From the NCBI GenBank assembly GCA_900100475.1, contig FMTU01000004.1:193501-257500 (forward strand): 64,000 nucleotides of DNA, read 5' to 3'. Made by a program: the position numbers and the translations under genes. The notes below the pieces were generated by a model. That model was not told the origin of the DNA. It did not search any database and worked only from the letters and a program-made list of their open reading frames with translations. This document shows positions 24,850-32,423 of this stretch, piece by piece (position 1 is the first letter of the stretch; each line of letters begins with the position of its first letter). This DNA is from Sphingobium faniae. Its GTDB lineage: Bacteria > Pseudomonadota > Alphaproteobacteria > Sphingomonadales > Sphingomonadaceae.

Positions 24850-26900
24850 GCACCGCGCTCATCAAGCTCGGCATCAGCAAGGCGATCGCGATGATCGCGG
24901 CGAAGGTCATCGTCAATGTCGCGATTTCCATCGGCGTCGCGCTGCTGACCAACGCGCTGTTCGGCCCCAAGCGGCCGAAGCCCAGCGACGGTCAGCAGAT
25001 CATTCGCCAGTCCGTGGGATCGCGCAGGCGTCACTATGGCATCGTCCATACGGGCGGGACGCTATCCTTCGAAGAGAGTTCCAACGGCACCCTTGGGATG
25101 ATCGTCACGCTCGGCACCGGCGAGGAAACGGAAATCCTTGAGCATCGGATCAACGACAAAAAAGTAACGGTGGTCGGCGGCACGGTCACCGAGGCGAGCT
25201 TTCGCGGCGCGATCCATATCTATACCCAGTTCGGAACGGACGATCAGGCGGCGATCGGCGAGGTAACGGCGAAGTTCCCGGAATGGACGGCTGACCACCG
25301 CCAGCGCGGTTGCGCCCTCGCAGCGATCATCTGCGACCCGGTGAAACAGAAATATTTCAGCGAGGTCTATAACAACCAGGTCCCGTCCTACAGCCAGATA
25401 CGCAAGGCCGTGAAGCTCTACGATCCGCGGAAGGACAGCACACGCGGCGGCGTCGGCCCCCAGCGACTGAATGACCGTTCGACGTGGGGATGGAACGACA
25501 ACGGCGCTCTGGTGATCGCCGATTATGTCGCGCATCCAGACGGCTACGGCCTGGGCTATGACAATATCAACTGGGACAATATCGCGGCCGAGGCCGATAT
25601 CGCCGACCAGACGGTTGTCACCGTCACGGCCGAGACGATCGCGCGCTGGCGGTTGTGGGCCAGCTACAGCCTTGCCGAGGACGAACGCCGCCAAATCCTG
25701 ACCGATATGCTCAAGGCGGTGGACGGCTTCTGCTGGCAGGGTCCCGATTTCAAATTCAACCTCATGCTTGGCCGCTTCGTCGAGCCCGACATCACCATCA
25801 CCGACGATCATATCAAGGCGATGACCGCCACGCTGGGTCCGAAGGCCCAGCAACGGGTGAGCGCGCTCAAGATGATCTATACCGAAGCGACGATCGGTTA
25901 TCGCGAGCAGGAAAGCGCGACGGTCGCGGCGCCGGATTCGCAGGACGATCCGAACACCAGCCCGCAGGCGGTCGAGGTGTTCTACGCCCCGCATCACAAT
26001 CAGGCGGTGCGGCTGGGCAAGCTGGAAATCTCCCGGCTGGGCGACCGCTGGCATATCGACGCCACGCTCAACCTGTTCGGGCTCAACCTGCTCGGCCGAC
26101 GCTTCTGCCGCTTCTCATCCGCCCAGTTGGGCGTGACCGGCTATTTTGTCGTAGACGGCGGCATAAAGCTCAACATCGGCCCGGATGAGCAAACGGTCAG
26201 CGTGCAGCTGCTGCAAGTGAAACCCGAAGACTGGTCGTTCGACGCAGCGACCGAGGAAGGAACGCCGCCGCTCGCGCCCGAAACCGACGACGGCACCCCG
26301 ATCGTCATCCCGGTTCCGCCCGGCCTCGCTGTGTCTGCCGTGCAGATCGCGCTGGGCGATGCTTCGGGAGTCGCGATTGAGGCAAGCTGGAATGAAGGCC
26401 GTGCCGATCTGACCTATCAGGTGCGCTATCGCCCGGTTGCTGGCGGCACATGGGTGATGATGACGGTCGATGACGACGCGATGACGGCGCGCAGCGGGCC
26501 GGTGGACAGCGGCATTCTTTATGAGGTGCAGGTCCGCGCCCTGACGATCGGCTATCGGGCAAGCGACTGGAGCGCCAGCGCGACGATCACGCCCACGGCG
26601 GACGTTGCGCTTGCTCCGCCAGTGTTTCTGTCGGTCGTGGGAGGCGCGGGAAAGGCGACGGTGCGCCTGCGGCTGCCGACCGGGGCGAACCTCGCCTATG
26701 CGCGGCTCTACCACAACAGCAGTTCCGACTTCGGCACCGCGACGCAGGTCGGAAGCGACATCGTCGGCGGGCTGGGTCAGGTCATCGAGATCACGGACAA
26801 CGGCCTTCCGTCCGGGGCGCAATATTACTGGGCGCGGGCCTACACCTCCGGGGGCGGGTCGTCGGCGCTTGCTGGCCCCGTTTCCGCAACAGTCAGCTGA
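24822..26900 (+). CDS. tail tip attachment (host specificity, gpJ-like) protein with FnIII repeats
   Basis: This 692-residue protein starts at ATG 24822 or 24834. A hydrophobic N-terminal stretch (GISKAIAMIAAKVIVNVAISIGVALLT) precedes the insertion-like core with RHYGIVHTGGTLSFEESSNGTLGMIV. Mid-regions such as DNINWDNIAAEADIADQTV are typical of J-like hub proteins. The last 190 residues contain two fibronectin type III-like modules (YQVRYRPVAGGTW, YEVQVRALTIGYRASDW and later PSGAQYYWARAYTSGG). It would form the tail tip and help host binding. Confidence 0.8.
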   Translation: MGAVMPQAIGTALIKLGISKAIAMIAAKVIVNVAISIGVALLTNALFGPKRPKPSDGQQIIRQSVGSRRRHYGIVHTGGTLSFEESSNGTLGMIVTLGTGEETEILEHRINDKKVTVVGGTVTEASFRGAIHIYTQFGTDDQAAIGEVTAKFPEWTADHRQRGCALAAIICDPVKQKYFSEVYNNQVPSYSQIRKAVKLYDPRKDSTRGGVGPQRLNDRSTWGWNDNGALVIADYVAHPDGYGLGYDNINWDNIAAEADIADQTVVTVTAETIARWRLWASYSLAEDERRQILTDMLKAVDGFCWQGPDFKFNLMLGRFVEPDITITDDHIKAMTATLGPKAQQRVSALKMIYTEATIGYREQESATVAAPDSQDDPNTSPQAVEVFYAPHHNQAVRLGKLEISRLGDRWHIDATLNLFGLNLLGRRFCRFSSAQLGVTGYFVVDGGIKLNIGPDEQTVSVQLLQVKPEDWSFDAATEEGTPPLAPETDDGTPIVIPVPPGLAVSAVQIALGDASGVAIEASWNEGRADLTYQVRYRPVAGGTWVMMTVDDDAMTARSGPVDSGILYEVQVRALTIGYRASDWSASATITPTADVALAPPVFLSVVGGAGKATVRLRLPTGANLAYARLYHNSSSDFGTATQVGSDIVGGLGQVIEITDNGLPSGAQYYWARAYTSGGGSSALAGPVSATVS

Positions 26901-26919
26901 TGAGAACAGGGAGTTACGC

Positions 26920-29589
26920 ATGAGCGCGGGCACGAATAAGCTGAAGAATGCCTTTCGGGACTTCACGGTCGACGGTGTGCCATCCAGCGGCATCAATGAA
27001 CCGCTCAAGAGCGATGTTCGCGAAGGCCTGGATATCATCGGCTCGGAGATCGACGTGGTCAGCGCGTCGGTCGATCAGCTGGCCAATGCGGTCAACCAAA
27101 TCCCCGTCGCCAGCGCCGAAGGCGTCATCTTCGAAAAGACGAAGGCTGATCTGGATGATCGCGCAGCCTCACTTGGTTTAGGCGCTGGTGATGCAGGGCG
27201 CGCTGGGCGGGTCTATGAGGATGGCACCGCAGCCAACAATGGCGATTATCGCTGGAGCGGGTCGGCGTGGCAGTCCCTTGGCGCGGACCGCATAGGAAAG
27301 GCCGAGGCGGCGGCCTCCACGGTTTTCAATCCCCGATATCCTTCGGTTTACGACAAGGACGGGGGCGTCATCAGTTCCACGCCGGAAGCCTTTTTCGTGT
27401 CGCGCGAAATTTTTGCCAGGCGCGGATCATGGGTCCTGAACGGCACCTACGGCATCGCGTCGGCCGAGTTGCCCAGCCATGTCAAACTGACCGTACAGAA
27501 CAATCTCAGCGTCATCTATGTTGATCTCACCGACACGGTGAATCCCTGGAAGGTGGCGAACTATCCGACAGAGGCCCCTGTCGGCTCCCATATCATCATC
27601 GTTTACGATCTCCGCAGCGGCAGCGTGGGAGGGGCTTATCCCGTCCAGTATGCCAGCGAACTACTCAAGGGCAAAATCTCGCCTCGTGCTCCCCTCGCAG
27701 TTGAAGGCGATAAGTTGTTGATCCCGCGCTTCTACAGTTGGCGGAGGCGCGACGGTGCCTTCACCCTGCACCAGCCGGGCGATGGCAGCTATTATTTCGA
27801 AGCGCCGCTCTCGACTACGAATACCGAAGAAACCCGCATCTGGTTCGACAAACTGGCGGCGGCCGCGGGCCTGAGTCCCATCAAATCCGTAGCCGGAAAT
27901 GCATACCCCGGCGTGATTGGCCAAAACGAGTTTGTGGCCATCATCGCGCGAACGTTGAACGGCACGGTGATTTCCGACCTTTCGGTCCATGAGCATATCG
28001 TTGACAGCCAGTTCACACGAGGCAACGACCCTGACCGTGCTGTGCTCTATAGCGGCAACGCGTCGGTGGTGGATGTCACAGACCCGGACCTTAACGCCCT
28101 TGGCATCTATCGGGGCGTGACCGGCACCGAAGCCTTTTATGGTGGGGACCTGCCACCGGATGCCCCGAAAAAGGGCTATTATTACGCTCGCGTTCGTGTG
28201 CTGGCGTCGGCCGACAATGTGTTCCAGACGCCGCGGATATATGTGCAGGATGGTCGCGGTTTCACCCTCGGCAGCGCCACTATGACGTTGGAGAAGAAAA
28301 TTTCCGCTCGCCACGCGATTTTCCTCTTGTTCGGCGACTATAGCTACACGGCGCGTCCTGCATGGGTGAACCTGGGCACATTTCAGACGACGGATCAGGT
28401 TATCATCTGCGCTGGTCAATTTTATATCGGATCGGCGCGGTTTCCGTGGATCAGGCGTGACGTGTTTCCCACTGTGGGCGCCAACGATATGGTCTATGGG
28501 CCGGAGATGTTCTTTGTCGATAATCGGCCCTTGCCGATCTATCCTGACAACATATTCGGTGCGCGCTCGCCTTCGCCCATTCTTTCGATCGCCTCCCCGA
28601 AGGATTTTCCCGATGTTGACTTCGACGCCCAGGCGCAGGGCGGCAGCCTCGTTCTGCGCGGCACGGATCTGGGCAACACGGTCGATCTGACTGCAATCAG
28701 CGGTGGCGTCGAACGAACGACGGTCAAGCGTAAGTCCGTTGCGGTGACGAAAGTCACTACTCCAGTTAGCGGCTCGCCAAAAATCCACCTCAATGGAGAT
28801 AGCATTAGCAATCGCCAAACGGGTTGGAAGCTAAAGCAGATATTGGAAGGCTGGGGGCTGACTCCAGAATGGATCGGGACGATCCCCGGCGCCGACACCA
28901 GTTCGATTACCTCAACAGGAGGTCCCCTCGGCGAATGTCGCGAAGGCTGGGCAACGACGGATGTTATCGGCTCCGACATCTCCGATGACGTGCCGAACGG
29001 CGTCTTGGCCGTGGGCAATGAAGCGGCCTACCTCTCCGCGAGCAAGAGCAACAAGCGCGGCTTTCACCCGTTTCTCAACCCTAATACAGGCGCGGGTTCG
29101 GCCGCGCCGATCGTCACGATCGGCGGGACGAACTACCGGTTCGACTACCGCTTCTATCTCAACCGGTTTTCGCTCGATGACCCCGACATTGTCGCGTTGA
29201 ACCTGGGCATGAACAATCTGTCGGAGGGCTATGCGACGATGCTCTCCAGCTTCTCAGAACAGATGCCCTACATAATCGCGGAAATGCGGCGGGCGATGCC
29301 GTCCGCAAAAATCCTGCTCTGGTCGACAACCGTTCCTTATGGTCGCGTGGGCGACAGCCGCCAGCGCGACGGATGGTCGGCTATCCAGAAGTTCCTCGTG
29401 GATCACGTCGAAACGTTGCGGACAGGCGGCGACAGCAACATTCATCTGTGCAGTTCGTGGGCGCATCAGTCCCCGCTTGCGGGATGGGGTGTTTCTGGCG
29501 ACGTGATGTCCGATCCGACGCACCCGACCGGCACCGCGCGCTGGCAGCATGTCGAGGCGCTGGCGGCCGCGATCGCGAACCTCGTTTGA
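26920..29589 (+). CDS. tail fibre with C-terminal SGNH/GDSL esterase domain
   Basis: This is an 889-residue protein from the ATG at 26920 after CAGGGAG. The first 130 residues are a capsid-attachment part with a helical stretch (EIDVVSASVDQLANAVNQI). The middle is beta-rich and lower in GC than neighbours. Residues about 615 to 889 are an SGNH hydrolase: G-D-S with catalytic S628 (LNGDSIS), N765 in LGMNN, and D865-P-T-H868 (SDPTHPTG). Such domains remove acetyl groups from surface polysaccharide, so it probably unmasks or recognises a capsule or LPS receptor. Confidence 0.83.
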   Translation: MSAGTNKLKNAFRDFTVDGVPSSGINEPLKSDVREGLDIIGSEIDVVSASVDQLANAVNQIPVASAEGVIFEKTKADLDDRAASLGLGAGDAGRAGRVYEDGTAANNGDYRWSGSAWQSLGADRIGKAEAAASTVFNPRYPSVYDKDGGVISSTPEAFFVSREIFARRGSWVLNGTYGIASAELPSHVKLTVQNNLSVIYVDLTDTVNPWKVANYPTEAPVGSHIIIVYDLRSGSVGGAYPVQYASELLKGKISPRAPLAVEGDKLLIPRFYSWRRRDGAFTLHQPGDGSYYFEAPLSTTNTEETRIWFDKLAAAAGLSPIKSVAGNAYPGVIGQNEFVAIIARTLNGTVISDLSVHEHIVDSQFTRGNDPDRAVLYSGNASVVDVTDPDLNALGIYRGVTGTEAFYGGDLPPDAPKKGYYYARVRVLASADNVFQTPRIYVQDGRGFTLGSATMTLEKKISARHAIFLLFGDYSYTARPAWVNLGTFQTTDQVIICAGQFYIGSARFPWIRRDVFPTVGANDMVYGPEMFFVDNRPLPIYPDNIFGARSPSPILSIASPKDFPDVDFDAQAQGGSLVLRGTDLGNTVDLTAISGGVERTTVKRKSVAVTKVTTPVSGSPKIHLNGDSISNRQTGWKLKQILEGWGLTPEWIGTIPGADTSSITSTGGPLGECREGWATTDVIGSDISDDVPNGVLAVGNEAAYLSASKSNKRGFHPFLNPNTGAGSAAPIVTIGGTNYRFDYRFYLNRFSLDDPDIVALNLGMNNLSEGYATMLSSFSEQMPYIIAEMRRAMPSAKILLWSTTVPYGRVGDSRQRDGWSAIQKFLVDHVETLRTGGDSNIHLCSSWAHQSPLAGWGVSGDVMSDPTHPTGTARWQHVEALAAAIANLV

Positions 29590-29741
29590 AAACTGGACTC
29601 GCAACCCGTCAATCAGGCGGGGGGCAAGGGGCGCGCCAACGTCCCTTAACCGCAGGAGTGGAGCCTGCATCTCAGCGTCGATCAGGCGCAGTCGATCCCC
29701 GCCACCGGGCACCCCGGCGGTTGGGCTTGTGGGATGCAAAG

Positions 29742-29909
29742 ATGAAGGAAGAGTTCAGATGTCCCGGATGCAGGGCGTTGTTGTTCAAGGCCAAGGCATC
29801 CGCTATCGGAGCGGATATAGAGATCAAATGCCGACGGTGTCGGCGCTTCACCATTCTGAGGCCAGTGAGCCCTTTCCCGATCGCCAGCGGAGCGGCTTCA
29901 GGGGAATGA
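29742..29909 (+). CDS. com: Com-like zinc-finger translational activator
   Basis: This is a 55-residue protein from ATG 29742. It fits Mu Com: MKEEFRCPGC opening with C7 and C10, a short LLFKAKA strand, then C30 and C33 in IEIKCRRCRR. Com binds the mRNA of the downstream modification gene and opens its ribosome site. In Mu this target is mom. Here a cytosine methyltransferase starts four bases after the com stop. The ribosome site of that gene (AGGGG near 29899) lies inside the end of com, so translational control is plausible. Confidence 0.8.
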   Translation: MKEEFRCPGCRALLFKAKASAIGADIEIKCRRCRRFTILRPVSPFPIASGAASGE

Positions 29910-29913
29910 CATT

Positions 29914-30864
29914 GTGGCTTCATGTGCCCAATCGGAAGAACTGCGTGGCCTCTCGCTCTGTGCAGGATATGGGGGCCTCGACCTTGGTCTCCATATCGCC
30001 GAGGCCGGATATCGGACTGTGGGTTATGTCGAGCGGGAAGCCCATGCGGCGGCAACTCTCGTGGCGCGGATGGCAGACACGGCCCTGGCTGAGGCACCTA
30101 TATGGGACGATCTGCGAACCTTCGACGGCCGACCGTGGCGCGGCCGCGTTCATCTCGTCTCTGCCGGTTATCCCTGCCAGCCCTTCAGCGTCGCCGGGCT
30201 TCGGGCAGGCGCGGACGATCCCCGCCACCTTTGGCCGCAGGTCGCCCGGATCGTCAGGGAGGCCGCGCCCGAATGGGTGTTCTGCGAGAATGTCGAAGGT
30301 CATCTCGACCTGGGATTCCCCGAAGTCGTCGGAGAGCTTCAGGCAATGGGCTTTGACGTTAAAGCGGGACTGTTCACGGCGCGAGAAGCTGGCGCAAGCC
30401 ACCGGCGTCGCCGCCTCTTCGTCCTGGCCCACGCCCACCGCTTCGGATGCGGGCTACTTCCCCGAACTGGTGATCGGCCAGGGCAGCATCCAGCCTGCGA
30501 GTCCGCTGGACATAGCGCAGGGGAGTTGCGGCCAGTTCTCGCTGGCGAACGCCAGCCGCGTCTGGACGAACCTGTTCCTCGTGATCCGGGCGCTGGGGCT
30601 TTCGATGTCTGGGACGTGCCCGTCTTCGCCCCCGGTCCGGGTGAGCTTCAAGCATGGGCCGACCTCGTCGCTTGTCGGCCTGATCTCCAACCCGCGCTTT
30701 TACGAGCATCTGATGGGGTGGCCGATCGGATGGACCGCACCAGAGGAGCCGGTAACGGAGTTTGCAGTTTGGCTGCGGCGATCGCGTGGCGCACTCTCAA
30801 AGCTGCTCATCTGAGGGGTTCGCATGTCGAAGACATCCGATGGCGAAAAGACGAAGCGCCCTAG
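29914..30864 (+). CDS. C5-cytosine DNA methyltransferase
   Basis: This 316-residue protein starts at GTG. It would methylate cytosine at C5 using S-adenosylmethionine, for protection from host restriction. The motifs are in order: LSLCAGYGGLDLGL (motif I), PCQPFS with catalytic C88 (motif IV), ENVEG (VI), ASHRRRRLFVLA (VIII), and GNGVCSLAAAIAW (X) near the end. The target-recognition part between VIII and X is short. The gene lies after com in the place of mom. From 30290 the same DNA carries a second ORF in the +1 frame. The next gene overlaps its last 41 bases. Confidence 0.85.
   Translation: MASCAQSEELRGLSLCAGYGGLDLGLHIAEAGYRTVGYVEREAHAAATLVARMADTALAEAPIWDDLRTFDGRPWRGRVHLVSAGYPCQPFSVAGLRAGADDPRHLWPQVARIVREAAPEWVFCENVEGHLDLGFPEVVGELQAMGFDVKAGLFTAREAGASHRRRRLFVLAHAHRFGCGLLPRTGDRPGQHPACESAGHSAGELRPVLAGERQPRLDEPVPRDPGAGAFDVWDVPVFAPGPGELQAWADLVACRPDLQPALLRASDGVADRMDRTRGAGNGVCSLAAAIAWRTLKAAHLRGSHVEDIRWRKDEAP
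30290..30814 (+). CDS. overlapping +1-frame ORF inside the methyltransferase gene
   Basis: This is a 174-residue ORF that starts at an ATG lying within the ENV motif codons of the methyltransferase. It is entirely inside that gene. The sequence (SSSWPTPTASDAGYFPEL, SPPVRVSFKHG, then ISNPRFYEHLMGWPIGWTAPEE and WLRRSRGALSKLL) looks like the small proteins seen beside phage cytosine methyltransferases, with a W-P-T-P-T and an N-P-x-F-x-E-x-L-M-G-x-P-x-G-W motif. The other frame also keeps a proper C-terminus. No clear ribosome site is visible. Dual coding is therefore likely but not proved. Confidence 0.5.
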   Translation: MSKVISTWDSPKSSESFRQWALTLKRDCSRREKLAQATGVAASSSWPTPTASDAGYFPELVIGQGSIQPASPLDIAQGSCGQFSLANASRVWTNLFLVIRALGLSMSGTCPSSPPVRVSFKHGPTSSLVGLISNPRFYEHLMGWPIGWTAPEEPVTEFAVWLRRSRGALSKLLI

Positions 30865-31525
30865 GTGGAGTTCGAAAGTTCGCCTTTGCGAATGGCGGGA
30901 AGCACAGGCGGCGGCCGAGGCTGCCGCCCCAGTCTATGACGCTCTCAAGGGTATGTGCGAGATCATCGACGACTATCACGAGGGACATGGGTGCAGTTCA
31001 TCGATCCGGCTGACGATGTTCTACTTCTATTGGCTGTCGAGCGATGATCCCAAAGTAGTCAAGGCCGCCATCGCTCAGGTTGAAGAATGGCTTGAGGAGG
31101 GGCGGCGGCGCTGGCGGAACGGGTTCGTGCCCGATCCCTTCGGCAAACCCCGGATCAGGATGATGGCGGAGCAGCCGACCGATCTGCCCTCCTTCACCAT
31201 CGAGCGGCGGCAGGTTCTCGACCTGCTCAAGGCGTGCCGCCATGCCGAAGCGATGCCGTATCAGGACTGGATCGCGACACTTGGCAATCTGGACAGGAGA
31301 AGGCCGCTGGAGCCGTTCGACCAGAACGCGCAGCTGGTGCTGGACGAACTACGCTTCCTCTATAGGGATCAGCTGCCTTTTGGGGTCGGACAGGACGATC
31401 CGCCCATCAACCCCCATACGGGAAAGCCAAGCTGCCAACCGATCATGGACTGCTATTATCAAAACGGTCGCTGGATTGAGGGAGGACGGAAGACGTGGTC
31501 CGGCGAATTGGTGACGGACTATTGA
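30824..31525 (+). CDS. hypothetical protein at the prophage right end
   Basis: This 233-residue protein has a good ribosome site (GAGGGG) and ATG 30824. It has a basic N-terminus, a helical first half (LCEWREAQAAAEAAAPVYDALKGMCEIIDDYHE, then MFYFYWLSSDDPKVVKAAIAQVEEWLEEGRRRW), and a proline-rich, mixed second half (LRFLYRDQLPFGVGQDDPPINPHTGKPS). No enzyme motif was recognised. It is the last phage gene before the repeats of the right end. It could be a cargo (moron) gene. Confidence 0.55.
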   Translation: MSKTSDGEKTKRPRWSSKVRLCEWREAQAAAEAAAPVYDALKGMCEIIDDYHEGHGCSSSIRLTMFYFYWLSSDDPKVVKAAIAQVEEWLEEGRRRWRNGFVPDPFGKPRIRMMAEQPTDLPSFTIERRQVLDLLKACRHAEAMPYQDWIATLGNLDRRRPLEPFDQNAQLVLDELRFLYRDQLPFGVGQDDPPINPHTGKPSCQPIMDCYYQNGRWIEGGRKTWSGELVTDY

Positions 31526-31541
31526 GCAGGCTCTCAGGCGC

Positions 31542-31620
31542 TTCTAAAAGGCTGGTGAGATCAGGAATTGGTGCTACAAAAGGTCTTGTCCCGCACTCCA
31601 AAAGCTCTTGGGCCGCTTCA
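31542..31620. repeat. putative right end of the Mu-type prophage
   Basis: Three related repeats with AAAAG cores begin at 31546 (AAAAGGCT), 31578 (AAAAGGTCTTG) and 31600 (AAAAGCTCTTG), 32 and 22 bases apart, as expected for transposase-binding sites. The sequence then reads GGGCCGCTTCA, ending at 31620. This is close to the GCGCCGCTTCA that ends Mu on the right and has the required CA terminus. The following five bases would be half of the target-site duplication. The left end is out of the window, so the boundary is a prediction. Confidence 0.5.
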
Positions 31621-31701
31621 ACCGCCGTTGCAAAGGCGGCGCGGCGGCAGGGCGTCCTCTGACAGCGCGCCTTCGTCATGCCGCCGGGCGCTGACCTCCG
31701 T

Positions 31702-32331
31702 TCAGGAAAACGGGGCGGTCAGCGCACCGGCGGCCATGTCGATCGCATCCTCATATAATCGGTCGGGCGGCAGGGCCGCCGGCTTGTCCCGATCCATGCC
31801 CCCGATCACGTCCAGCACCAGCAGGTTGATCGCGACCAGCCGGTGCGCGGCCAGCGCCGATGGCAGCGCCGGGCCGCAGGCGGTCAGTCGGCGCAGCAGC
31901 GCATCGGTCGCAGGTGTCATCGTCATGGCGCGTTCGCGCAGGCTGCCCGCCTCGCCATGCCGCAGCACCTGCGCCAGAAAGGCCGCATAGCTGCGCCGCC
32001 CCCGCGCGTCGCACTGTTCGAACAGGGGACGGAACAGGCAGTCGAGCAGGGGTCGGACGCCGTCGACCGGCACTTGCGCCATCAACGCCGCGCGCCGCGC
32101 GTCGATCACGGGCAGGCGGCTGGAAAAGATCGCCCAGATCAGCGCCTCTTTGCCGCCGAAATGATATTGCACGGACGCCGGGTTGGCGAGGCCCGCAGCG
32201 ACGGCGATCTCGCGCAGCGAGGCGCCGTCCAGCCCCCGCTCGCCCCACAGCACCTCGGCAACCTGGACGATCACATCCGGGGTTTTCTGGCGGGCGGGCC
32301 GGATCATGGGGGAATCCTTGGAAGCAGACAT
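31702..32331 (-). CDS. TetR-family transcription regulator
   Basis: This 209-residue protein has the N-terminal TetR HTH (residues about 18 to 65: VAEVLWGERGLDGASLREIAVAAGLANPASVQYHFGGKEALI) and a helical ligand-binding domain. It is divergent from the arylsulfatase gene, with only about 90 bases between the starts. A GCCATGA/TCATGGC repeat there could be its operator. It probably represses the sulfatase until an inducer binds. The phage right end lies about 80 bases past its stop, so the prophage does not interrupt it. Confidence 0.88.
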   Translation of the reverse strand: MSASKDSPMIRPARQKTPDVIVQVAEVLWGERGLDGASLREIAVAAGLANPASVQYHFGGKEALIWAIFSSRLPVIDARRAALMAQVPVDGVRPLLDCLFRPLFEQCDARGRRSYAAFLAQVLRHGEAGSLRERAMTMTPATDALLRRLTACGPALPSALAAHRLVAINLLVLDVIGGMDRDKPAALPPDRLYEDAIDMAAGALTAPFS

Positions 32332-32343
32332 GACGCCATCATA

Positions 32344-32387
32344 GCCATGATGAAAAAATAAAACAGTTGTTGTAATTTGGTCATGGC
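32344..32387. promoter_or_regulatory. divergent promoter region with inverted repeat
   Basis: GCCATGA (32344-32350) and TCATGGC (32381-32387) form a perfect 7-bp inverted repeat around an AT-rich spacer. It lies between the TetR gene and the sulfatase gene. The spacer (about 30 bases) is long for one dimer, so two half-sites or looping would be needed. It is a candidate operator only. Confidence 0.35.
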
Positions 32388-32423
32388 GACAACATGCCCG
32401 AAACAGGTGGGAGGGATAACCGG

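Noticed and set aside
26800..26822. Third match to the dyad element core (CCGTCCGGGGCGC)
   Set aside because: It lies in the coding sequence of the tail tip gene, lacks the downstream TGA-N-CGG part, and is best explained as chance.
29549..30289. Upstream part of the long plus-strand frame before the overlapping ORF
   Set aside because: This part is Ser/Arg-rich shadow sequence across the fibre end, com and the methyltransferase start; only the portion from about 30290 looks like a real protein.
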